Program-made: the position numbers and the translations under genes | Notes under the pieces: generated by a model | What the model was told of the DNA's origin: nothing | Databases searched by the model: none | What the model saw: only the letters and a program-made list of their open reading frames with translations | In this document: piece by piece, positions 1-4,781 of the stretch | Layout: every line of letters starts with the position of its first letter | Numbering within the stretch: position 1 is the first letter of the stretch | Assembly (NCBI GenBank): GCA_023427545.1 | Contig: JAEZBF010000052.1 | Coordinates: forward strand, 1 to 6,037 | Length of the DNA: 6,037 bases | Source: Pseudomonadota bacterium | GTDB lineage: Bacteria; Pseudomonadota; Alphaproteobacteria; Rhizobiales; Devosiaceae | Direction of reading: 5' to 3'

Positions 1-1
1 G

Positions 2-418
2 CTCTGGGGTGTGGTGCTGGGGGTTATCGTCAACCGCTCCGGGATCACCCTTGTCGAGCCGGCTGAAGCATTCATCGACATGATGACCGAGGCCGTGGTG
101 CCCGCCGCTCTGTTCGGACTCGGCGGGGCGCTCAACGAGTACCGCTTCGCGGAGAACTGGCAGCAGGCGCTCGTCATGGCGCTGCTCAAGCTGATCAGTC
201 AGCCGCTGATCGCCTGGGTCATCATGGTGCCGATCCTGCACCTGCCGCACGAGATCGCCCGCTATGGCGTGCTGCTCGCCGCCATGCCCGCCGGTATCAA
301 CGCCTACGTCTTTGCGACCTACTACAACCGCGGGGCGGACGTTGCGGCCAACACTGTGCTGATCTCGACCGCGCTGTCGGCCTTCACCATCCTGGGCTGG
401 CTTTACTTCTTGGGCTGA
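2..418 (+). CDS. AEC family (auxin efflux carrier-like) permease, C-terminal part
   Basis: This is the 3' part of a membrane transporter gene whose start lies before the window; the frame is open from base 2 and ends in TGA, leaving 138 residues. AEC proteins are inner-membrane secondary carriers, in bacteria usually linked to export or uptake of organic acids such as malate or malonate. What is seen: a hydrophobic, Gly-rich series of about four or five membrane segments, with the family-like stretch PAALFGLGGAL (residues 34-44 of the visible part), a central segment with SQPLIAW (66-72), and the signature-like AAMPAGINAYVFA (93-105) followed by a final helix ending at the C-terminus. About 310 residues is usual for the family, so more than half of the protein is missing. 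The substrate cannot be told from this part. The stop lies inside the end of the convergent transglutaminase-like gene. Confidence 0.88.
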   Translation, partial: LWGVVLGVIVNRSGITLVEPAEAFIDMMTEAVVPAALFGLGGALNEYRFAENWQQALVMALLKLISQPLIAWVIMVPILHLPHEIARYGVLLAAMPAGINAYVFATYYNRGADVAANTVLISTALSAFTILGWLYFLG

Positions 419-1254
419 GGCGCGGTCCACTCGAGGCTGAGCTTGGATACCGGCGCTGCGGGCGAGACGGGCGAGGAGCGCAACGGCGCGCCCGAGGTGG
501 CATCGAGCCCGACCGCGACCCGCACGTGCCGGTCGGTCGGGCAGTGCTGCAGCATCGGATCGAACCCGATCCAGCCTAGCGAGTCGCCGTAGGCCTCGGC
601 CCAGGCGTGCATCGCTGGCGCCGTTGCGGTCTCGCGCGCGAGATAGCCGGTCACGTACCGCGCCGGAATGCCGAGCGCGCGCGCCGCGCCGATGAAGGCA
701 TGGACGAGGTCCGGCGGGGTCGGCCGGCTGCTCGTTGCCGGCGGCGTCAGGGTCTGCACCTGGACCTGCTCCAGGCCGCCCGCGGCTTGCGACTGACTTT
801 GCGTCGCTCCGCGTTGTCCCTTGGAACGCATGACCTTCGGCGTTGTACCCATCAGCGCGTGGAGAAGCCCGATGCGATCGCGTCCACGCGCCTGATCCTC
901 GAACGGGGTGACCAGCTCGGCGATGGGCTGTGTGAGATCCGTCTGTCTCAGGAAGAGCCGCGCCACCGGTTCTCCGGCGATGCGGCCGAGAACGCCATTG
1001 CGGTCCTCGGTGTCGACGGTGCCGCTCGCAAGAACGATCCAGTCGCCCTGCGGTTTGCCCTCTGCAACCAGCGTTGCAGTGTTGCCGAACCCGTCGGCGA
1101 AGCTGATCGGTCGCGCCGCCTCGGGCAGCTGCACCTGCCACTCCCGCACGCTCTGGGTCGGCCCGTTCCGGGGCGTGAGCAGGACATGCATGACCGCGCG
1201 GCTGGTGCCGGGCGGCAGGGAAATCCTGATCTCGTGGCGAATGGTTACTCTCAT
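403..1254 (-). CDS. transglutaminase-like protein lacking the catalytic Cys
   Basis: A 283-residue protein of the bacterial transglutaminase-like family (cysteine protease/transglutaminase fold), last gene of the ATP-grasp/alpha-E operon. Residues 1-110 look like the usual bacterial N-terminal beta domain of these proteins (DGFGN at 54-58, then a conserved LFLRQTDLTQP at 100-110). Residues 180-233 are the core: HAFIGAARALGIPARYVTGY (185-204), MHAWAEAY with the catalytic-type His216, and GWIGFDP with the catalytic-type Asp232. In active relatives a GVCQD-type motif precedes the HxFI helix; here the aligned segment is PTPPD (178-182), so the nucleophile position is Pro180. The only Cys is Cys238, just after Asp232. 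Residues 150-170 form a Gln/Ser-rich linker (TQSQSQ, QVQVQT). ATG lies 5 bases after the alpha-E stop with no clear ribosome site of its own, which suggests coupled translation. It could be a pseudoenzyme, a binding subunit, or an enzyme with altered chemistry. Confidence 0.88.
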   Translation of the reverse strand: MRVTIRHEIRISLPPGTSRAVMHVLLTPRNGPTQSVREWQVQLPEAARPISFADGFGNTATLVAEGKPQGDWIVLASGTVDTEDRNGVLGRIAGEPVARLFLRQTDLTQPIAELVTPFEDQARGRDRIGLLHALMGTTPKVMRSKGQRGATQSQSQAAGGLEQVQVQTLTPPATSSRPTPPDLVHAFIGAARALGIPARYVTGYLARETATAPAMHAWAEAYGDSLGWIGFDPMLQHCPTDRHVRVAVGLDATSGAPLRSSPVSPAAPVSKLSLEWTAPQPKK

Positions 1255-1259
1255 CTGAG

Positions 1260-2204
1260 CTAGTAGAAGTTGTAGCTCTCGGAGAGCGCCAGGGTGATGC
1301 GGTCGTTGCGGTTCATGAACTCGGTGAGGAATTCGTGCAGCCCATGCTGGAAGATGCGGTCCATGTCGTTGCCCTCCAGCATGGCCGTGACCTCCTGCGC
1401 CGCTTCGTGCGCGGAGACGCGGTTGCCGTAGAGTTCGGCGAGCATGTCGAGCATCCGGTTGATCCAGTTGATGCAGAACACCAGCGATCGCGGCATCTCG
1501 GGGCGGAGGATCAGGTAGTCGGCGATGTTCCAGGCCTTGTAGCGGTCATGGTAGACATGCCGATAGCTGCGGTGGGCCGATGCGGCGCGCAGGATCAGCG
1601 TCCATTGCTGGATGTCTACCTCGCCGCCCACCAGCGTCTCGCGCGGCAGCAGAACGTAGTACTTCATGTCGAGGATGCGGGCCGTGTTGTCGGCTCGCTC
1701 GACGAAGTTGCCGAGCTGGGAGAAGGCGTAGCCGTCGTCGCGCAGGATGGTCGAGAGATAGGCGCCGCGGAACAGGTGCGAGATTTGCTTGATCCATTGC
1801 AGCAGCTCGGGGAGCCTGCCGCCCGTGATGTCCTTGGGGTCGAGCTGGGCGAATTCCAGCCAGCGTGAGTTGATCGTCTCCCACACTTCGCTGGTCAGCG
1901 CCGTGCGGACCGAGCGAGCGTTCGTGCGGGCGTTCCGCAGGCACGATTTGACGGAGGAGGGGTTCTCCTCGTCGAACAGCATGTAGTTGGCGACGTTCGC
2001 GACGTCGGGGATGTCGTATTTCTTGGCGAACCCGTCATCGACTTCGGCGGCCTGCATCATCGAAACGAGATGCTCGCTTGCGCCGCCCTCGCGCCGCGCC
2101 GTCAGGCTCATGCGGTAGCCGGCCTCGAGCAGGCGCGCCATGTTCTCCGACCGTTCGACATAGCGCGACAGCCAGAAAAGGTTCTGTGCGGTGCGGCCGA
2201 GCAT
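1260..2204 (-). CDS. alpha-E domain protein (DUF403/COG2307 type)
   Basis: A 314-residue, full-length, mostly alpha-helical cytosolic protein of the alpha-E family, the usual partner of circularly permuted ATP-grasp proteins. Its biochemical role is not established; comparative genomics predicts a part in an ATP-dependent peptide or amide-forming pathway. What is seen: the typical start MLGRTAQNLFWLSRYVER, a conserved SENMARLLEAGYRM (19-32), a second conserved block FVERADNTARILD (167-179), and PEMPRSLVFC (235-244). The two VERxxNxAR blocks look like an internal repeat. The start ATG (2202-2204) shares its A with the ATP-grasp stop (TGATG), and a GGAAG ribosome site lies 4 bases upstream (2209-2213). 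The same frame stays open far upstream inside the ATP-grasp gene, but that part has no family similarity and is Arg-rich and low in complexity, so the start at 2204 is chosen. Confidence 0.93.
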   Translation of the reverse strand: MLGRTAQNLFWLSRYVERSENMARLLEAGYRMSLTARREGGASEHLVSMMQAAEVDDGFAKKYDIPDVANVANYMLFDEENPSSVKSCLRNARTNARSVRTALTSEVWETINSRWLEFAQLDPKDITGGRLPELLQWIKQISHLFRGAYLSTILRDDGYAFSQLGNFVERADNTARILDMKYYVLLPRETLVGGEVDIQQWTLILRAASAHRSYRHVYHDRYKAWNIADYLILRPEMPRSLVFCINWINRMLDMLAELYGNRVSAHEAAQEVTAMLEGNDMDRIFQHGLHEFLTEFMNRNDRITLALSESYNFY

Positions 2205-2213
2205 CAATCTTCC
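2202..2213 (-). promoter_or_regulatory. TGATG stop/start overlap with GGAAG ribosome site
   Basis: On the minus strand the TGA of the ATP-grasp gene (2206-2204) and the ATG of the alpha-E gene (2204-2202) share one base. GGAAG at 2213-2209 sits 4 bases before the ATG, inside the last ATP-grasp codons. This arrangement normally gives translational coupling by reinitiation and would keep the two proteins in a set ratio. Confidence 0.8.
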
Positions 2214-3625
2214 AGCACCCAGGTATCCTTGGTGCCGCCGCCCTGGCTCGAGTTCACCACCAGCGAGCCCTCGCGCAGCGCGCCCCGGGTCAGGCCGCCC
2301 GGCGTTATGCGGATTTGGTCGCCGACGAGGACGTAGGGCCGCAGGTCGACGTGCCGCGGCGCGATTCCCGCATCGACAAACGTCGGACAAGTCGACAGCG
2401 CAAGCGTTGGTTGAACGATGTAATTGTCTGGCCGTGCAATGATTTTCTGGCGAAAAACCTCCTGCTGCTCCCTGCTCGACCCCGGCCCGACGAGCATGCC
2501 GTAGCCTCCCGACCCGTGCACCTCCTTGACGACAAGTTCGCCCAGGTGCTCGAGCACGTATGCGCGCTCGTCGGCGTTGGTGCAGTTGTAGGTGGGGACG
2601 TTCTTGAGCAGGGCTTTTTCGCCCAGGTAGAATTCGATGATCTCCGGAACGTAGGTGTAGACGGCCTTGTCGTCGGCAATCCCGGTCCCCGGCGCGTTGA
2701 CGAGCGTGACATTGCCGGCGCGGTACGCGTCGAACAGCCCTGGCACGCCGAGCATCGAATCCGGCCGGAAGGTGAGGGGATCTAGGTAGTCGTCGTCGAT
2801 CCGGCGGTAGATCACGTCGACTTGTTCGGGCCCGGTGGTGGTCCGCATGAAGACCTTGCCGGCGTCGACGAAGAGGTCTTGCCCCTCGCAGAGCTGCGCG
2901 CCCATCTGGTCGGCAAGGAATGAGTGCTCGAAATAGGCTGAGTTGTAGATGCCCGGCGTCAGCACCGCGATGCGGGCGGAGATCGAGCTGCGTAGCGGCG
3001 CGACGCTCTCGAGCGTCCGCCGCAAGTTCTCGGGATAGGTGTCGACGGGCGCCACCTTGTGTCGCTGGAACAGCTCGGGCGCGAGCTGCAGCATCGCCTC
3101 GCGGTCTTCGAGCATATAGCTGACGCCCGACGGGGTGCGGAGGTTGTCCTCGAGAACGTAGAACTCTTCGGGACCAACGCGGACAATGTCGACGCCGATG
3201 ATGTGGGCATAGATGCCGCGCATCGGGTCTAGCCCCATCATCGCGGGCAGGAAGGCCGAATTCTGCAGGATCAGCTTCTCGGGGATGCGTCCCGCCTTGA
3301 GAATTTCCTGCCGGTGATAGATGTCGTGGAGGAACGCGTTCAGCGCCCGCACGCGCTGCTCGATGCCCCGGCTTAGCCAGCGCCATTCGCTCGCCGAGAT
3401 GATCCGCGGGATCACGCAGAAGGGGATGAGCTTTTCCGTCCCCTCGTTGCTGCCATAGACCGCGAACGTGATGCCGAGCCGCCGAAAGATTCCTTCGGCG
3501 TCGGCGGCCATCAGGCTTAATGCATCGGGGGGCTGGTCCTTGAGCCAGGCATCGAGAGCGATATAGGGGTCGCGAACGCTGCCGTCCGCATTGCGCATTT
3601 CGTTGAAAAAGGCAGTCTCAGGCAT
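2204..3625 (-). CDS. circularly permuted ATP-grasp protein (COG2308 type)
   Basis: A 473-residue protein of the circularly permuted ATP-grasp family, predicted to be a carboxylate-amine (peptide/amide) ligase that uses ATP and works in the cytosol; substrates are unknown. Motifs, numbered from the chosen start: GITFAVYG (51-58), IPFCVIPRII (67-76), RVRALNAFLHDIYH (91-104), GVDIVR (144-149), LEDNLRTPSGVSYMLEDR (158-175), LTPGIYNSAYFEHSF (223-237), VVKEVHGSGGYGM (365-377, with the likely nucleotide-binding Lys367 and Gly-rich loop), RHVDLRPYVL (424-433), TPGGLTR (441-447) and VVNSSQGGGTKDTWV (456-470). All the hallmark blocks are present, so it looks active. An upstream in-frame ATG at 3670 exists, but the start at 3625 gives the usual N-terminus and has AGGGAG just upstream (3629-3634, short 3-base spacing). 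First gene of the operon; its TGA overlaps the alpha-E ATG. Confidence 0.93.
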   Translation of the reverse strand: MPETAFFNEMRNADGSVRDPYIALDAWLKDQPPDALSLMAADAEGIFRRLGITFAVYGSNEGTEKLIPFCVIPRIISASEWRWLSRGIEQRVRALNAFLHDIYHRQEILKAGRIPEKLILQNSAFLPAMMGLDPMRGIYAHIIGVDIVRVGPEEFYVLEDNLRTPSGVSYMLEDREAMLQLAPELFQRHKVAPVDTYPENLRRTLESVAPLRSSISARIAVLTPGIYNSAYFEHSFLADQMGAQLCEGQDLFVDAGKVFMRTTTGPEQVDVIYRRIDDDYLDPLTFRPDSMLGVPGLFDAYRAGNVTLVNAPGTGIADDKAVYTYVPEIIEFYLGEKALLKNVPTYNCTNADERAYVLEHLGELVVKEVHGSGGYGMLVGPGSSREQQEVFRQKIIARPDNYIVQPTLALSTCPTFVDAGIAPRHVDLRPYVLVGDQIRITPGGLTRGALREGSLVVNSSQGGGTKDTWVLED

Positions 3626-3761
3626 CGACTCCCTGCTGAGGCTTTCCGGCCTCTCCACCAGCCCGTGCATTGCTGCACACTTCTATGATCCCGTCCAGCC
3701 CGGCCGCGTTCGACAAGGCCTGTGAGTGCGGCTATCAAGGCCGAAAACACGGGAACAAGAG
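3626..3761. promoter_or_regulatory. divergent intergenic region between ATP-grasp operon and dehydrogenase
   Basis: This 136-base gap must hold the promoters for the leftward operon and for the rightward dehydrogenase, as both begin here. It is less GC-rich near its right end (AAAACAC and GGGAACAAGAG just before the dehydrogenase start). I could not find a convincing -35/-10 pair on either strand; TATGAT at 3684-3689 resembles a -10 box but has no matching -35. Two small patterns are present: an inverted repeat GTGCA-N4-TGCAC (3665-3678), and a direct repeat CAAGGCC at 3714-3720 and 3736-3742, 22 bases apart. Either could be an operator, or chance. Function is inferred only from gene orientation. 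Confidence 0.5.
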
Positions 3762-4691
3762 ATGCCGGTCGAGCTACTTCAAACCCACAAACTGCTGACG
3801 AGTTGCGAGGAGGCGCTGGCGGAACGCTACGTCGTTCACAAGCTTCACGAGGCCGCTGATCCCGACGCGCTGCTTGCCAAAGTCTCTGGCTCTGTCCGAG
3901 CCATTGCCGGCGGCAATGTCGACGCCGCCCTGATGGACCGGCTGCCCAAGCTCGAGATCATTGCCAACTTCGGTGTCGGCTACGACTCGATCGACACCGC
4001 TGCAGCCAAGGTGCGCAACGTGCGCGTCACAAACACGCCGAACGTCCTGAACGATGCCATGGCCGAGATCACGATCGGGCTCATGGTCGCGCTGGCGCGC
4101 AGGATTCCGCAGACGGATCGCTTCGTCCGCGAGGGCGGTTGGCTCAAGGGGAGCTTTCCGCTCCAGTCCGAACTGACCGGGAAGACCGTAGGCATCCTCG
4201 GCCTTGGCCGCATCGGCAAGGAGATCGCCGTTCGTGCCCAGGCCATGAAGATGCGGGTCGTCTACTTCGGTCGTCGCAAGCAGCCGTACGAGCCGTACCA
4301 GTACTACGATGACCTCACCGCCATGGCACGCGACGTTGACTGGCTCATTGTCATCGCGCCCGGCGGCAAGGCAACGGAAAAGATCGTGTCTCGGCAGGTG
4401 CTCGTGGCGCTCGGTCCGCAGGGTTTCCTCGTCAACATGGCGCGCGGCACTCTCGTCGACGAGCCTGCGCTGGTCGAGATGCTGCAGTCCGGCGGCATCG
4501 CCGGTGCAGCTCTCGATGTTTTCGAGAAGGAGCCCCACGTTCCGGAGGCGCTCTTCGCACTCGACAACGTGGTGCTCTCGCCTCACCAGGGCAGCGCTAC
4601 GCACCAGACGCGTCGGCAGATGGGCGACCTCGTCGTCGCAAACCTAGAGGCGCATTTCGCCGGCGATCCGCTGCTGACGCCCGTCGTCTGA
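3762..4691 (+). CDS. D-isomer 2-hydroxyacid dehydrogenase, glyoxylate/hydroxypyruvate reductase type
   Basis: A 309-residue, full-length cytosolic oxidoreductase of the D-2-hydroxyacid dehydrogenase family, likely reducing glyoxylate, hydroxypyruvate or a related 2-oxoacid. What is seen, from the chosen start: substrate-domain motif NFGVGYDSID (69-78), VTNTPNVLNDAMAEITIGL (89-107), the dinucleotide-binding GLGRIG (147-152), and the catalytic set Arg228 (NMARGTLVDE), Glu257 (DVFEKEP) and His275 (SPHQGSAT). After the second beta strand comes YFGRRKQ (168-174) in place of the acidic residue typical of NAD-specific enzymes; the Arg pair suggests NADPH preference. A GTG at 3726 would add 12 residues, but the ATG at 3762 has GGGA 7 bases upstream and gives the usual length. 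It is transcribed divergently from the ATP-grasp operon. The exact substrate is not readable from sequence. Confidence 0.93.
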   Translation: MPVELLQTHKLLTSCEEALAERYVVHKLHEAADPDALLAKVSGSVRAIAGGNVDAALMDRLPKLEIIANFGVGYDSIDTAAAKVRNVRVTNTPNVLNDAMAEITIGLMVALARRIPQTDRFVREGGWLKGSFPLQSELTGKTVGILGLGRIGKEIAVRAQAMKMRVVYFGRRKQPYEPYQYYDDLTAMARDVDWLIVIAPGGKATEKIVSRQVLVALGPQGFLVNMARGTLVDEPALVEMLQSGGIAGAALDVFEKEPHVPEALFALDNVVLSPHQGSATHQTRRQMGDLVVANLEAHFAGDPLLTPVV

Positions 4692-4781
4692 GCGGGCGCA
4701 CGGCGGCCTTGCAGCCGGACGTGGGAGCCAATGGGGCTGCTCGCGAGTTGATGCGGGTTACCCCAGCGGACCGGCTGCACC
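4692..4781. other. 90-base gap between dehydrogenase and membrane protein gene
   Basis: No gene fits here. A 9-base inverted repeat, TGCAGCCGG (4710-4718) and CCGGCTGCA (4771-4779), spans most of the gap with a 52-base interior; the second arm ends 2 bases before the ATG of the next gene and so would cover its ribosome site if the RNA folded. There is no compact GC hairpin with a T-run, so no intrinsic terminator is called, and read-through from the dehydrogenase gene is possible. Confidence 0.35.

Noticed and set aside
607..1263. A 218-codon plus-strand open frame opposite the transglutaminase-like gene
   Set aside because: Its translation is Arg/Ala-rich and without domain features; GC-rich codon use on the real strand produces such open antisense frames.
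2204..2206. Possible frameshift or broken gene at the ATP-grasp/alpha-E junction
   Set aside because: The ATP-grasp protein ends at its usual C-terminal block and alpha-E starts at its usual first residue, so the junction is a normal coupled overlap.
1260..3386. A single 708-codon minus-strand open frame that could be read as a fusion of an Arg/Pro-rich domain with alpha-E
   Set aside because: The part upstream of 2204 overlaps the well-supported ATP-grasp gene in another frame, is Arg/Ala/Pro-rich with no family features, and the alpha-E protein has its normal start and ribosome site at 2204.
3626..3670. Longer N-terminus for the ATP-grasp protein from the ATG at 3670
   Set aside because: The 15 extra residues do not resemble the family, and no ribosome site precedes 3670, whereas AGGGAG precedes 3625.
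3726..3761. Longer N-terminus for the dehydrogenase from the GTG at 3726
   Set aside because: The 12 extra residues are polar and unlike the family start; GGGA at proper spacing and normal length support the ATG at 3762.
3774..4604. A 276-codon minus-strand open frame opposite the dehydrogenase
   Set aside because: It is fully antisense to a gene with a complete catalytic set, and its His/Asp/Arg-rich translation fits no family.
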